Positions 1 to 9,651 are shown, counted from the first letter of the stretch. The stretch: DNA of 64,000 nt from Mycolicibacterium parafortuitum (GCF_010725485.1 NZ_AP022598.1:3844001-3908000), one strand, 5' to 3'. Numbers and translations: made by a program. Notes: a model not told the origin generated them from the letters alone.

Positions 1-137
1 TCACGCTGCGCGCCATGCTGTCGTTCTTCGTCGCGCCCAACGACCCGTCGCGCTCACCTGAGGAGCTGCGGCGCTTTCTGCGGCGCTGGCTGGGCAGCGC
101 GATCCTGGCGCAGCGCGCCGACGGCCTCACGCGGTAG
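1..137 (+). CDS. C-terminal end of a gene cut by the window edge
   Basis: An open frame enters at base 3 and gives 44 residues before TAG at 135-137. The visible tail is helical and rich in Arg and Leu (EELRRFLRRWLG). Its last 11 bases overlap the end of the convergent oxidoreductase gene. No domain can be recognised from so short a piece. A helical C-terminus like that of TetR-family regulators would fit, but this is a weak guess. Confidence 0.5.
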   Translation, partial: TLRAMLSFFVAPNDPSRSPEELRRFLRRWLGSAILAQRADGLTR

Positions 138-768
138 CGAGATCCATCTCGGCCGGGTTCGATCCGGCGATCGCCTGCGACACAAAGCTCTTGGTGGTCA
201 GTGGTCCACCGAACTGCTGCAGCAGCCCGCCTCCGGCATTGCGGCCGAGATCCACCGGCTCGAATCCGAACTGCGAGATCAGTTGCGCGATATCGGCATT
301 GGCGCTCGGGTCATTCCCGGAGACGAAGAGTACCCGTCGGCCCCCGTGGCCGTCGCCGGGTTCGCGGGCGAGGATCCTCGCCCAGGTATGTCCGAATGCC
401 TTCACCACACGGGCCCCGACGGCCCACTCTGCGACCAGGTCCGAGGATGCCCGCCCACCCAGGTCCGCCGGACCGAAGGTCGCGAAGTCGATCGCGTTGG
501 TCGCGTCGACGACGATCCTGTCCTGCCAGTCGGTCACGCGGCCGACGAGCTCGCGCACACTGTCGAACGGCACCGCGAGGATGACGACGTCCGCGTCGAG
601 GGCCTCGGTCACCTCGACGGCGGTGACGTGCGGGCCGAGTGCGTCCGTGGTGCCGCGCAGCGCCTCGACACCGCGGGACGCGGCGAGGCCCACGTCGATG
701 CCGCTGCGGACGAAATGGCCGGCGAGCGCCGTCCCGATGTTGCCTGCTCCGATGATGGCGTATCGCAT
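127..768 (-). CDS. NADP/F420-dependent oxidoreductase-like Rossmann protein
   Basis: The 213-residue protein opens with a dinucleotide-binding fold (MRYAIIGAGNIGTALAGHF), followed by VILAVPF and a VVDATNAIDF segment, as in the Fno/NADP-oxidoreductase coenzyme F420-dependent family. Such enzymes pass hydride between NADP and F420 or act as small NAD(P)H reductases in the cytoplasm. The start is ATG at 768, because GGGGAG lies 7 bases upstream; a longer reading from 789 has no such site. It is divergent from narK across about 190 bases. The exact substrate cannot be read from the sequence. Confidence 0.75.
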   Translation of the reverse strand: MRYAIIGAGNIGTALAGHFVRSGIDVGLAASRGVEALRGTTDALGPHVTAVEVTEALDADVVILAVPFDSVRELVGRVTDWQDRIVVDATNAIDFATFGPADLGGRASSDLVAEWAVGARVVKAFGHTWARILAREPGDGHGGRRVLFVSGNDPSANADIAQLISQFGFEPVDLGRNAGGGLLQQFGGPLTTKSFVSQAIAGSNPAEMDLATA

Positions 769-957
769 GATGTGCTCCCCGTCCGGCATTTACATGATGC
801 GTCACGCAACTGCCGGCGGCCGTCGCCTATTCCCCGTGTTCCCGACCGGTTTCCCCTCAGCGCCTCACCGTGACCCCGGCCCAGATGTGAGAACGAGTTT
901 TCTCGGCGGTCACCGATGTGCAATGGACCGGGAATGACCTGGGCTTTCACTGGGCGC

Positions 958-2373
958 ATGGCGAAACGAACGCGCGATATCGAAACCTGGGATCCTGAGG
1001 ACGTCGAGGCCTGGGAATCCGGTGGCAAGGACATTGCGAAACGCAACCTGATCTGGTCGGTCGTGGCCGAGCACGTCGGCTTCTCGGTGTGGTCGATCTG
1101 GTCGGTCATGGTGCTGTTCATGCCGCAGGACGTCTACGGCATCGACGCGGCGGGCAAGTTCTACCTGGTCGCCGTCCCCACCCTGGTCGGCGCGTTCATT
1201 CGGATCCCGTACACCATCGCCCCGGCGAAGTTCGGCGGCCGCAACTGGACGATCGTCAGCGCGCTGCTGCTGCTCATCCCGACGCTGCTGACGCTGTACT
1301 ACATGAAGAACCCGGCGTCCTACACCACCTACATGGTGATCGCCGCGTTCGCCGGCCTCGGCGGCGGCAACTTCGCGTCGTCGATGACCAACATCAACGC
1401 GTTCTACCCGCAACGCCTCAAGGGCTGGGCGCTGGGACTCAACGCCGGCGGCGGCAACATCGGGGTGCCCGTCATCCAGCTGATCGGTCTGCTGGTCATC
1501 GCCACCCTGGGAAATGCCCGTCCCGAAATCGTCTGCGCCATCTACCTTGTCGCGATCAGCGCCGCCGCCCTCGGTGCCGCGCTGTTCATGGACAACCTGC
1601 GCAACCAGAAGTCGAACTTCCGCGCGCTGGTGGAGGCCATGAAGTACAAGCACTCCTGGGTGATGAGCTTCCTGTACATCGGGACCTTCGGCTCGTTCAT
1701 CGGGTTCTCGTTCGCATTCGGCCAGGTGCTGCAGATCAACTACCTCGCCGGTGGTGACACCCCCGCCCAGGCATCGCTGCACGCGGCCCAGATCGCTTTC
1801 CTGGGGCCGCTTCTCGGCTCCATCTCGCGCCCGTACGGTGGCAAGCTCGCCGACCGTGTCGGTGGCGGCAAGATCACCCTGTACGTGTTCGTCGCGATGA
1901 TGTTCGCCGCGGGCATCCTCGTCGTGACGGGCGTGATGGACGACGGCACGACCGGAGCGCCGACGGGAGCCCAGATGATCGGCTACGTCGCCGGGTTCAT
2001 CCTGCTGTTCATCCTGTCCGGGCTCGGCAACGGCTCCACCTACAAGATGATCCCGTCGATCTTCGAGGCCAAGGCCCAGGGCCGCGACGGCCTGAGCAAG
2101 GACGAGAAGGCGGCCTGGTCGCGCGCGATGTCGGGAGCCCTGATCGGCTTCGCCGGCGCGGTCGGCGCGCTCGGCGGTGTGTTCATCAACGTGGTGCTGC
2201 GCGCGTCCTACGTCAGCGACGCGAAGTCGGCCACCAACGCGTTCTGGGTCTTCCTGGCCTTCTACGTGGTGTGCGCGTTCGTGACCTGGTTCGTGTTCCT
2301 GCGGTTGCAGGAGGACCGCGTGCACAGCGGCGAGCACATCGGCCGCACCACGGCGCCGGTCCCCGTCGGGTAG
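958..2373 (+). CDS. narK: NarK-type nitrate/nitrite transporter (MFS)
   Basis: A 471-residue, twelve-helix major facilitator protein of the nitrate/nitrite porter family. The N-terminus (WDPEDVEAWESGGKDIAKRN) and AEHVGFSVWSIWSVMVLF resemble mycobacterial NarK3/NarU-type proteins from memory. Two Gly-rich signatures typical of nitrate porters are visible: GLGGGNFASSMTNINAFYP and GLGNGSTYKMIPSIF. It should import nitrate or export nitrite across the cytoplasmic membrane. The ATG at 958 is preferred by homology, although ATG at 934 is also in frame and no strong ribosome site marks either. Only 3 bases separate it from the nitrate reductase fusion, so the two are co-transcribed and probably coupled. 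Confidence 0.88.
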   Translation: MAKRTRDIETWDPEDVEAWESGGKDIAKRNLIWSVVAEHVGFSVWSIWSVMVLFMPQDVYGIDAAGKFYLVAVPTLVGAFIRIPYTIAPAKFGGRNWTIVSALLLLIPTLLTLYYMKNPASYTTYMVIAAFAGLGGGNFASSMTNINAFYPQRLKGWALGLNAGGGNIGVPVIQLIGLLVIATLGNARPEIVCAIYLVAISAAALGAALFMDNLRNQKSNFRALVEAMKYKHSWVMSFLYIGTFGSFIGFSFAFGQVLQINYLAGGDTPAQASLHAAQIAFLGPLLGSISRPYGGKLADRVGGGKITLYVFVAMMFAAGILVVTGVMDDGTTGAPTGAQMIGYVAGFILLFILSGLGNGSTYKMIPSIFEAKAQGRDGLSKDEKAAWSRAMSGALIGFAGAVGALGGVFINVVLRASYVSDAKSATNAFWVFLAFYVVCAFVTWFVFLRLQEDRVHSGEHIGRTTAPVPVG

Positions 2374-2376
2374 CGC

Positions 2377-5300
2377 GTGACCCGAACCGCCTGTTCCTAC
2401 TGCGGGGTCGGGTGCGGGATCTCAGTGGAGACCCGCACCGACCCCGCGACGGGTGCGCCCGTGATCGCCCGGGTGTCCGGTGACAAGCTGCACCCGGCCA
2501 ACTTCGGCAGGCTGTGCACCAAGGGGGCCACCCACGCCGAGTTGATGGCCGCCACCGACGGCCGGCTGACCACGGCGCTGCGGCGGCCGTCCCGCGGCGC
2601 CGATCCGGTCGCCGTCGGCGTCGACGAGGCGCTCGCCGAGGCCGGCACGCGGTTGCGCGCGATCGTCGACGAGCACGGCCCCGACGCGGTCGCACTCTAC
2701 GTGTCGGGTCAGATGTCGCTGGAGGCACAGTATCTGGCCACCAAACTGGCCAAGGGTTATCTGCGCACCGTGCACATCGAGTCCAACTCCCGGCTGTGCA
2801 TGGCCAGTGCGGGCACCGGGTTCAAACAATCTCTCGGCGCCGATGGACCACCGGGCTCCTACGCCGATTTCGACCGCACCGACCTGTTCTTCGTGATCGG
2901 CTCGAACATGGCCGACTGCCATCCGATCCTGTATCTGCGGATGGCCGACCGACTGAAGGCCGGTGCCGCGCTCATCGTGGTCGACCCGCGCCGCACCGCC
3001 ACCGCGGACAAGGCGGACCTGTACCTGCCGATCCGGCCCGGCACGGATCTGGCGCTGCTCAACGGGATCCTGCACCTACTCGTCGAAAACGACGCGATCG
3101 ACCGCGATTTCATCGCCGAGCACACCGAGGGCTGGGACGCGATGCCGGCGTTCCTCGCCGACTACCCGCCCTGGCGCGTCGCCGAGATCACCGGGCTGGA
3201 CGAGGCCGACATCCGCAGTGCCGCGGACATGATCGCCGCCGCCGGCGACTGGATGACCTGCTGGACCATGGGCCTGAACCAAAGCACCCACGGCACCTGG
3301 AACACCAACGCCATCTGTAATCTTCACCTGGCCACCGGCGCGATCTGCCGCCCCGGCAGCGGCCCGATGTCGCTGACCGGGCAGCCCAACGCGATGGGCG
3401 GACGCGAGATGGGCTACATGGGACCCGGTCTGCCCGGCCAGCGCGTGGTGTCCTCGGCCGACGACCGTGCGTTCGTCGAAACGCAGTGGGCCCTCGAACC
3501 CGGCACCATCCGCGCCGACGTCGGCCCGGGAACCGTCGAGATGTTCCGCCGCATGGGCAGCGCAGACATCAAGGCGGCGTGGGTGATCTGCACCAACCCC
3601 GTTGCCAGCGTGCCGAATCGGGATACCGTCATCGCCGGGCTGCGCGCCGCCGAACTGGTGATCACCCAGGACGCGTACACCGACACCGCCACCAACCGGT
3701 ACGCCGACATCGTGCTGCCCGCCACGCTGTGGGCCGAGGCCGACGCGGTGATGGTCAACTCAGACCGCACCCTGACGCTGCTGCAGCAGGCGCTGCCGCC
3801 GGCCGGGGACGCGCGGCCGGACTGGGAGCTGATCTGCGGGGTCGCCCGTCACCTCGGCTTCGGCGACGCGTTCGACTACAAATCCAGTGAGCAGATCTTC
3901 GACGAGATCCGCCGCTTCCACAATCCGCGCACCGGCTACGACCTGCGCGGGATCAGCTACGAGCGGCTCCGGGACACGCCGGTGCAGTGGCCGTGCCCGT
4001 CGCGGCACGCCCCCGAGGTCAACCCGATCCGCTATGTCAACGACGGTGTGTCGCAAGACCTCCACACCGACGCAGACGGCCGCATCCCGCGGCTGGCGTT
4101 CGCGACCCCGTCACGGCGCGCGGTGTTCCACGCCCGCCCGCACCTCGAGCCGGCCGAACTGCCCGACGAGGACTACCCGATGATCCTCAACACCGGCCGG
4201 CTGCAGCACCAGTGGCACACCATGACCAAGACCGGCAGGGTCGCCACCCTCAACAAGCTCAATCCCGGCCCGTTCGTCGAGATCCACCCCGACGACGCCG
4301 CCGCGCTCGAAATCGCCGACGGCCGCGACGTCGAACTCGTCACCCGGCGGGGCCGGGCGGTGCTGCCCGCGGTCGTCACGGAACGGATCCGCCCCGGCAG
4401 CACGTGGGTGCCGTTCCACTGGAACGACGAGCACGGCGAGAAGCTGACGATCAACGCGCTGACCAACGACGCCGTCGACCCGGATTCGCTGCAACCCGAG
4501 TTCAAGGTGTGTGCGGTGCGGCTGTGCCCGGTTGCGGTCGACGATGCCGCGCCGCGGCCTCGCAAGGAGCGGACCGGCGGTGCGGCGCACCCGCAGCAGC
4601 CCCTCGGACCGCTGGTGCTGTGGGCCTCGCAGACCGGCAATGCCGAGGAGTTCGCCGCAAAGCTGGGGGAGCGGCTCGGCGTCGGGCCGGTGCGGGCGAT
4701 GGACGACATCGACCTGGCGGAACTGTCTGCCGCCGGTGAGGCCGTGTTCGTGACGAGCACGTTCGGTGACGGCGGTCCGCCGGACAACGGGGCGGACTTC
4801 TGGGGTCGGCTCGAATCGCCGGACGCCCCGGCGCTGCACGGCGTGCGCTACACCGTGCTGGGCATCGGCGACCGGTCCTACGGCGACTTCTGTGGTCACG
4901 CCCGGTCGCTGGACGACCGGCTCGCCGACCTGGGCGCCACCAGGATGCTGGACCGTGCCGAATGCGAGGCTTACGAGGAGCAACCGATGACGGCGTGGGC
5001 GGAGTCCGTCGCCGAGCTGATCGGCGTGGGCATCGAGGGCCTCACCGGAGGGCCCGAAATCGCCGACGCACCTGCCGGTTTCACCCGGGCGAACCCGGTG
5101 GCCGTCCCGCTGTGCCGCAACGTGCGGCTCACCCCGGCCGGGTCGGACAAGGACGTCCGGCTGCTCGGGTTCGACATCAGCGCCCATGACGTCAGCTACA
5201 GCGTCGGTGACTCTCTCGGTGTCCGGGTGACCAATTCGGTTGCCGCCGTGCGGAGTTGGCTGGAATCTACGGGCCTGCCCGGTTCGGAGGCGGTGATCGT

Positions 5301-6174
5301 CGACGGCGTGCAGATGACGCTGGCAGAGGCGCTGACCTCGCACTACGACGTCTGCAAGGTGACGCCGAACCTGCTGTCCTTCGTCGCCGAGCACTGCCCG
5401 GAGGTGCGCGCCGGGAAGCGGCTGCGGGATATCGGTAACGGCATCGGTAACGCCCTCGACCTGGTCCGCGAATTCCCGGTGCGCGCCGATCCACTGCTGT
5501 GGCAGCAGGTGCTGGTACGGCTGACGCCGCGGCAGTACTCGATCTCGTCGAGCCCTCTGGTCAGCCCGCACGAGGTGCAGCTGACGATGTCGGTCGTGCG
5601 CTATCGCGGCGCCGACGGCACCGTCCGCGGCGGCGTCGCGTCGACGTATCTGGCCGACCTGCCCCCCAACACTGCAGTCCCGGTGTTCGTGCAGCGCTCC
5701 CCGCACTTCCGGCCGCCCGCCGAATCCCACACCCCGATGATCATGGTCGGACCCGGCACCGGCATCGCGCCGTTCCGCGGGTTCCTGCAGGAGCGGCGCG
5801 CACTCGGGCACTGCGGCCCCAACTGGCTGTTCTTCGGCGACCGGCACCGCGAACAGAACTTCTACTACCGAGACGACCTGCTCGACATGGTCGACGACGG
5901 ATTCCTGAACCGTCTGGATCTCGCGTTCTCCCGGGACCAGCCGACACGGGTCTACGTGCAACACAAGATGCTCGACTACGGCGCCGACGTGTGGCGCTGG
6001 CTCGACGACGGGGCCCACTTCTACGTGTGCGGCGACGCGACCCGGATGGCGCGCGACGTCGACGACGCGCTGACCGAGATCCTGCGCACGCACGCGAAGA
6101 TGAGCTCCGACGCCGCGCGTGAGTACAAGCGCGAGATGGTCGCGGAGAAACGCTACGTGCGCGACGTGTACTGA
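2377..6174 (+). CDS. narB: Assimilatory nitrate reductase fused to a CysJ-like diflavin reductase
   Basis: One intact frame encodes 1265 residues. The first ~690 residues are a molybdopterin (bis-MGD) oxidoreductase of the NasA/NarB type with an N-terminal [4Fe-4S] site (Cys6, Cys9, Cys13, Cys47) and a MGD-binding C-terminal part (LNTGRLQHQWHTMTKTGR). From about residue 745 a flavodoxin domain follows (WASQTGNAEEFA), then an FAD domain (RQYSISSSP near 1050) and an NADP-ferredoxin-reductase domain (GPGTGIAPFRGF near 1123; FYVCGDATRMARDV). This predicts direct NADPH to FAD to FMN to Fe-S to Mo electron flow in one cytoplasmic polypeptide reducing nitrate to nitrite. GTG at 2377 directly follows narK. 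Similar fusions are annotated in other mycobacteria from memory. Confidence 0.92.
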   Translation: MTRTACSYCGVGCGISVETRTDPATGAPVIARVSGDKLHPANFGRLCTKGATHAELMAATDGRLTTALRRPSRGADPVAVGVDEALAEAGTRLRAIVDEHGPDAVALYVSGQMSLEAQYLATKLAKGYLRTVHIESNSRLCMASAGTGFKQSLGADGPPGSYADFDRTDLFFVIGSNMADCHPILYLRMADRLKAGAALIVVDPRRTATADKADLYLPIRPGTDLALLNGILHLLVENDAIDRDFIAEHTEGWDAMPAFLADYPPWRVAEITGLDEADIRSAADMIAAAGDWMTCWTMGLNQSTHGTWNTNAICNLHLATGAICRPGSGPMSLTGQPNAMGGREMGYMGPGLPGQRVVSSADDRAFVETQWALEPGTIRADVGPGTVEMFRRMGSADIKAAWVICTNPVASVPNRDTVIAGLRAAELVITQDAYTDTATNRYADIVLPATLWAEADAVMVNSDRTLTLLQQALPPAGDARPDWELICGVARHLGFGDAFDYKSSEQIFDEIRRFHNPRTGYDLRGISYERLRDTPVQWPCPSRHAPEVNPIRYVNDGVSQDLHTDADGRIPRLAFATPSRRAVFHARPHLEPAELPDEDYPMILNTGRLQHQWHTMTKTGRVATLNKLNPGPFVEIHPDDAAALEIADGRDVELVTRRGRAVLPAVVTERIRPGSTWVPFHWNDEHGEKLTINALTNDAVDPDSLQPEFKVCAVRLCPVAVDDAAPRPRKERTGGAAHPQQPLGPLVLWASQTGNAEEFAAKLGERLGVGPVRAMDDIDLAELSAAGEAVFVTSTFGDGGPPDNGADFWGRLESPDAPALHGVRYTVLGIGDRSYGDFCGHARSLDDRLADLGATRMLDRAECEAYEEQPMTAWAESVAELIGVGIEGLTGGPEIADAPAGFTRANPVAVPLCRNVRLTPAGSDKDVRLLGFDISAHDVSYSVGDSLGVRVTNSVAAVRSWLESTGLPGSEAVIVDGVQMTLAEALTSHYDVCKVTPNLLSFVAEHCPEVRAGKRLRDIGNGIGNALDLVREFPVRADPLLWQQVLVRLTPRQYSISSSPLVSPHEVQLTMSVVRYRGADGTVRGGVASTYLADLPPNTAVPVFVQRSPHFRPPAESHTPMIMVGPGTGIAPFRGFLQERRALGHCGPNWLFFGDRHREQNFYYRDDLLDMVDDGFLNRLDLAFSRDQPTRVYVQHKMLDYGADVWRWLDDGAHFYVCGDATRMARDVDDALTEILRTHAKMSSDAAREYKREMVAEKRYVRDVY

Positions 6175-6192
6175 TCCTTTTCCCGCGAGCGT

Positions 6193-6236
6193 GCGTGTCT
6201 GCAGCCGACACGCCGCGCAAAGTGTCAACTTTGCGC
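6193..6236. terminator. Double hairpin between convergent genes
   Basis: Two adjacent perfect stems lie between the convergent stops of the nitrate reductase and the acyltransferase. The first is GCGTGTC (6193-6199) with GACACGC (6207-6213). The second is a 9-base stem GCGCAAAGT (6215-6223) with ACTTTGCGC (6228-6236) and a 4-base loop. The symmetric placement suggests a bidirectional terminator. The first stem shares its sequence with the element at 19868-19931. Confidence 0.7.
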
Positions 6237-6247
6237 ACGTTGGCGGC

Positions 6248-7573
6248 TTACGTGTGTGTCTGCGCTCTGACTCGCGGGCGGGCCCCGACGAGCAGGGCGC
6301 CCGCGACGAACAACACCGCCGTCGCCGTCGGAAACTCACCGTGCGGTGCGAAACCGTTCGCCGACAACAGGCTCAACGCCAGCGCGCACGCCCCGGTCCC
6401 GGCGTACAGCATCCCCTCGGCCACCCCGGTGGGCACCGGCACCGCGAAGGTCGGCGCCGCCGCCGCGAAGAACCGGCGCTGCCAGAACAACAGGCACAGC
6501 AGCGCCGCGGTCACCACGGCCAGCACCAGCTCCCACTCCAGCCGGGCCAGCCACCAGGCGCCGGAACCGAGTGGTGGCTGCGGCAGCAGACCGGCCGGAT
6601 ACGCGACGACGGTCACGACGATGACCGGCATCATGTGCCACAGGTACAGCGCCATCACGTTGTTGTTCGCGACGCCGAGGATCCTGGGCCACGCCCCGCG
6701 GGTGAGCGCACGGTTGAGCAGCGGCACGATCGCGAACAACACCCCGATCTGCACCGTGGCCAGCGCGAGCAGCGCCGCCGACGGCGGCGCGGAGTTCTCC
6801 ACCCGGTCGCCGGGCACCCCGATCATCGCGACCGGGTAGGGCCCCCACGTCACCAGCAGCGGAAGCGCGACCGCCGCGGCCACCGCCATCCCGACCAGGA
6901 TGCGCCGGCCCAGAAGACCGCCGTGCCAGGCAATTCCGAGCTGGTAGACAGCCGCCCAGCAGAAGAAGTAGTTCGCCATCCGGATCTCGTTGTGACCCGT
7001 GACGATGCCCACCACGTCGACGACGACCAGGCATACCGCGAGTGTGGCCGGCACGGCGAGACCCCAGCGCCGGTGCGCGGCGACGGCGAGCGGCGTCAGC
7101 GCGACGACCATCAGGTACACGGCCAAAAACCACAGGTGCATCGCGACCGCCCAGCCGCCGAGCTCGAGGACTGCGCCGTCGATGCCGCCGATCTTCAGCG
7201 CGCCCATCACGACGAGCACGAACCCGGCGTAGACGGCGGTCGGGCCGAGTACCCGGGCCACCCGGCGGCGGACCCAATCCTGGCGTGAGGTCGTGGCGTC
7301 GCGCCGGCCCCATGACACCGCGCTCGCGTAGCCCGCGACCGCGAAGAACACCGGCACCACCTGGAAACCCCAGGTGAGCCACTGCGTCCACGGCATCAGG
7401 ACCAGCGGATTGTCGCGGCCGAACTCGCCGTCGTGGTAGGTCATCACCGACAGCAGCCAGTGGCCGATCACCACGAGCATCACCGCGGCCGACCGGTACA
7501 GGTCGAGGGCGAGCTCGCGAGGAGGAGTGCCGGGGTGAGCTCGTGAGGAGGAGTGCTGGGTCATCGCGACCAT
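6248..7573 (-). CDS. Acyltransferase-3 family integral membrane protein
   Basis: The 441-residue protein has about ten predicted membrane helices and opens with the family's LALDLYRSAAVMLVVIGHW, whose His is a usual catalytic position in acyltransferase-3 proteins, followed by VVPVFFAVAGYASA. Members O-acylate sugars or lipids at the cytoplasmic membrane using acyl-CoA. The C-terminus is short and basic (RPRVRAQTHT). Start is ATG at 7573 or the second Met at 7564; neither has a clear ribosome site. It lies next to tRNA-Leu on the same strand. The acceptor is unknown. Confidence 0.78.
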   Translation of the reverse strand: MVAMTQHSSSRAHPGTPPRELALDLYRSAAVMLVVIGHWLLSVMTYHDGEFGRDNPLVLMPWTQWLTWGFQVVPVFFAVAGYASAVSWGRRDATTSRQDWVRRRVARVLGPTAVYAGFVLVVMGALKIGGIDGAVLELGGWAVAMHLWFLAVYLMVVALTPLAVAAHRRWGLAVPATLAVCLVVVDVVGIVTGHNEIRMANYFFCWAAVYQLGIAWHGGLLGRRILVGMAVAAAVALPLLVTWGPYPVAMIGVPGDRVENSAPPSAALLALATVQIGVLFAIVPLLNRALTRGAWPRILGVANNNVMALYLWHMMPVIVVTVVAYPAGLLPQPPLGSGAWWLARLEWELVLAVVTAALLCLLFWQRRFFAAAAPTFAVPVPTGVAEGMLYAGTGACALALSLLSANGFAPHGEFPTATAVLFVAGALLVGARPRVRAQTHT

Positions 7574-7580
7574 TCTGGAG

Positions 7581-7666
7581 TGTCCGAGGGGGGACTTGAA
7601 CCCCCACGCCCGTTAATAGGGCACTAGCACCTCAAGCTAGCGCGTCTGCCATTCCGCCACTCGGAC
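7581..7666 (-). tRNA. tRNA-Leu (anticodon GAG)
   Basis: A class II tRNA of 86 nt. The 7-bp acceptor stem pairs GTCCGAG (7666-7660) with CTCGGAC (7588-7582) and the discriminator is A at 7581. The anticodon stem is CTAGC/GCTAG around loop TTGAGGT, placing GAG at 7633-7631, which reads CUC and CUU. A long variable arm and a T-loop GGTTCAAGTCC are present. CCA is not encoded. Confidence 0.95.
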
Positions 7667-7745
7667 CCGATGTGAGCGCCTAAGGCTAACGGATGAGCCG
7701 CCCCGGGCCCAAACCGGCAGACCCGTGCAGTGTTACAAAGGGACT

Positions 7746-9080
7746 GTGACTGGTCAGCCCACGCCGAGTGACGAGGTCGTCGGCCTCGTCAGCTCGCTCA
7801 TCCGGTTCGACACCTCCAACACCGGGGAGCCGGCCACCACCAAGGGCGAGGCCGAATGCGCGCGCTGGGTCGCCGACCAGCTCTCCGAGGTCGGTTACAC
7901 CTGCGAGTACGTCGAGGCCGGCGCGCCGGGGCGGGCCAACGTGTTCGCGCGGCTGGAAGGCGCCGACCGCTCCCGCGGCGCGCTGATGTTGCACGGACAC
8001 CTGGACGTCGTGCCCGCCGAGGCGTCGGACTGGAGCGTGCACCCGTTCTCCGGGGCGGTCGAGGACGGCTACGTCTGGGGGCGCGGCGCGGTCGACATGA
8101 AGGACATGGTCGGGATGCTGATCGCGGTCGCCCGGCACTTCAAACGCGCGGGCATCGTGCCGCCGCGCGACCTGGTGTTCGCGTTCGTCTCCGACGAGGA
8201 GGCCGGCGGCAACTACGGCTGCAAGTGGCTGGTCGAGAACCGTCCGGACCTGTTCGACGGTGTCACCGAGGCGGTCGGCGAGGTCGGCGGATTCTCGCTG
8301 ACGGTGCCGCGCCGCGACGGCGGGGAACGCCGGCTGTACCTGATCGAGACCGCCGAGAAGGCGATGCTGTGGATGCGCCTGACCGCGCGGGGCCGCGCCG
8401 GGCACGGCTCGATGGTGCACGACGACAACGCCGTCACCGTGCTGTCGGAGGCCGTCGCCAGGCTCGGCAGGCACCGTTTCCCGATCGTGCTGACCGAATC
8501 GGTCGAACAGTTCCTCACCGCCGTCTCCGAGGAGACCGGCTACGCGTTCGACCCCGCATCACCCGATCTCGACGGCACGATCGCCAAGCTCGGCGGCATC
8601 GCGCGCATCGTCGGCGCCACGCTGCGCGACACCGCGAACCCGACGATGCTCAAGGCCGGCTACAAGGCCAACGTGATCCCGGGCACCGCGGAGGCCGTGA
8701 TCGACTGCCGTGTGCTGCCGGGCCGGCTCGCCGCCTTCGAGCGCGAGGTCGACGAGATCATCGGCCCCGACGTCACCCGGGAGTGGATCACCAACCTGCC
8801 GTCGTACGAGACGCCGTTCGAGGGGGCGCTGCTCGACGCGATGAACGGCGCGATCCTGGCCACCGATCCGGATGCGCGCACCGTGCCGTACATGCTCTCC
8901 GGCGGTACCGACGCAAAACACTTCGCGCGCTTGGGAATTCGCTGCTTCGGTTTCGCCCCGCTGCGGCTGCCACCCGACCTGGACTTCGCCGCCCTGTTCC
9001 ACGGCGTCGACGAACGGGTACCTGTCGATGCGCTGCAGTTCGGCGCGCAGGTGCTCGAGCACTTCCTGCTGCACTCGTAG
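7746..9080 (+). CDS. M20/M25/M40 family metallopeptidase-like hydrolase
   Basis: A 444-residue di-zinc hydrolase, the counterpart of M. tuberculosis Rv2141c from memory. The M20 metal-site motifs are visible: HGHLDVVPAE, GRGAVDMKDM and SDEEAGGNYG, followed by a dimerisation lid region (GRAGHGSMVHDDNAV) and a C-terminal metal His in the GGTDAKHFARLG region. It probably cleaves peptides or N-acyl amino acids in the cytoplasm. GTG at 7746 is chosen because AAAGGGA sits directly before it; GTG at 7725 is in frame but less favoured. It is followed after 27 bases by the PEBP gene. Confidence 0.88.
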   Translation: MTGQPTPSDEVVGLVSSLIRFDTSNTGEPATTKGEAECARWVADQLSEVGYTCEYVEAGAPGRANVFARLEGADRSRGALMLHGHLDVVPAEASDWSVHPFSGAVEDGYVWGRGAVDMKDMVGMLIAVARHFKRAGIVPPRDLVFAFVSDEEAGGNYGCKWLVENRPDLFDGVTEAVGEVGGFSLTVPRRDGGERRLYLIETAEKAMLWMRLTARGRAGHGSMVHDDNAVTVLSEAVARLGRHRFPIVLTESVEQFLTAVSEETGYAFDPASPDLDGTIAKLGGIARIVGATLRDTANPTMLKAGYKANVIPGTAEAVIDCRVLPGRLAAFEREVDEIIGPDVTREWITNLPSYETPFEGALLDAMNGAILATDPDARTVPYMLSGGTDAKHFARLGIRCFGFAPLRLPPDLDFAALFHGVDERVPVDALQFGAQVLEHFLLHS

Positions 9081-9107
9081 AAATCCAACCGAAAGGATCT
9101 TCCCCTC

Positions 9108-9644
9108 ATGGCGTTTGACTACGACCCGTATTCGTTCCTGCCGCAGCTGCCCACCTTCACCGTCACTTCGGAGTCGTTCACCGACGGGCAGCCGTGGGGC
9201 AACGATCAGGTCAGCGGCATCATGGGCGCGGGTGGCTCCGACATCTCGCCGCAGCTGAGCTGGTCGGGCTTCCCCGAGGAGACCCGCAGCTTCGCCGTGA
9301 CCGTCTACGACCCCGACGCGCCGACGGCGTCGGGTTTCTGGCACTGGGCCGTGTTCAACCTGCCCGCGACGGTCACCGACCTGCCCGCGGGTGTCGGGGA
9401 CGGCAGCGCGCAGGGATTCCCCGGTGACGCAGTCACTTTGGCCAACGACGCCGGACTGAAGCGGTTCATCGGGGCTGCCCCGCCCGCCGGTCACGGCCCG
9501 CACCGCTACATCGTCGCGGTGCACGCCGTCGGCGTCGAGAAGCTCGACGTGCCCGCCGACGCGACCCCGGCCTACCTCGGGTTCAACCTGTTCGGGCACG
9601 CGATCGCCCGTGCCCTGATCACCGGCACCTACGAGCAGAAGTAG
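9108..9644 (+). CDS. YbhB/YbcL-type PEBP family protein
   Basis: A 178-residue phosphatidylethanolamine-binding protein/Raf-kinase-inhibitor-like protein, counterpart of Rv2140c from memory. Family features are [20 protein letters not shown], the anion-pocket segment [20 protein letters not shown] and [15 protein letters not shown]. Bacterial members bind small anionic ligands; the physiological role is not settled. There is no signal peptide. Start ATG follows GAAAGGA at 9089-9095. It converges on pyrD. Confidence 0.9.
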   Translation: MAFDYDPYSFLPQLPTFTVTSESFTDGQPWGNDQVSGIMGAGGSDISPQLSWSGFPEETRSFAVTVYDPDAPTASGFWHWAVFNLPATVTDLPAGVGDGSAQGFPGDAVTLANDAGLKRFIGAAPPAGHGPHRYIVAVHAVGVEKLDVPADATPAYLGFNLFGHAIARALITGTYEQK

Positions 9645-9651
9645 CGCGGCG

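Noticed and set aside
769-957. GlnR box upstream of narK
   Set aside because: I looked for the GTNAC-n6-GAAAC pattern on both strands and found only scattered half matches; not enough to call.
910-2337. 475-codon antisense frame over narK
   Set aside because: A shadow of the intact transporter; charged low-complexity protein without motifs.
4111-6339. 742-codon open frame antisense to the nitrate reductase fusion
   Set aside because: High GC makes long antisense frames common; its composition is Arg/His/Val-rich with no domain motif, and the opposite strand carries clear catalytic motifs throughout.
7581-7666. tRNA-Leu as a phage or island attachment site
   Set aside because: No integrase gene or duplicated tRNA 3' end is visible in the flanks; neighbouring genes are ordinary.
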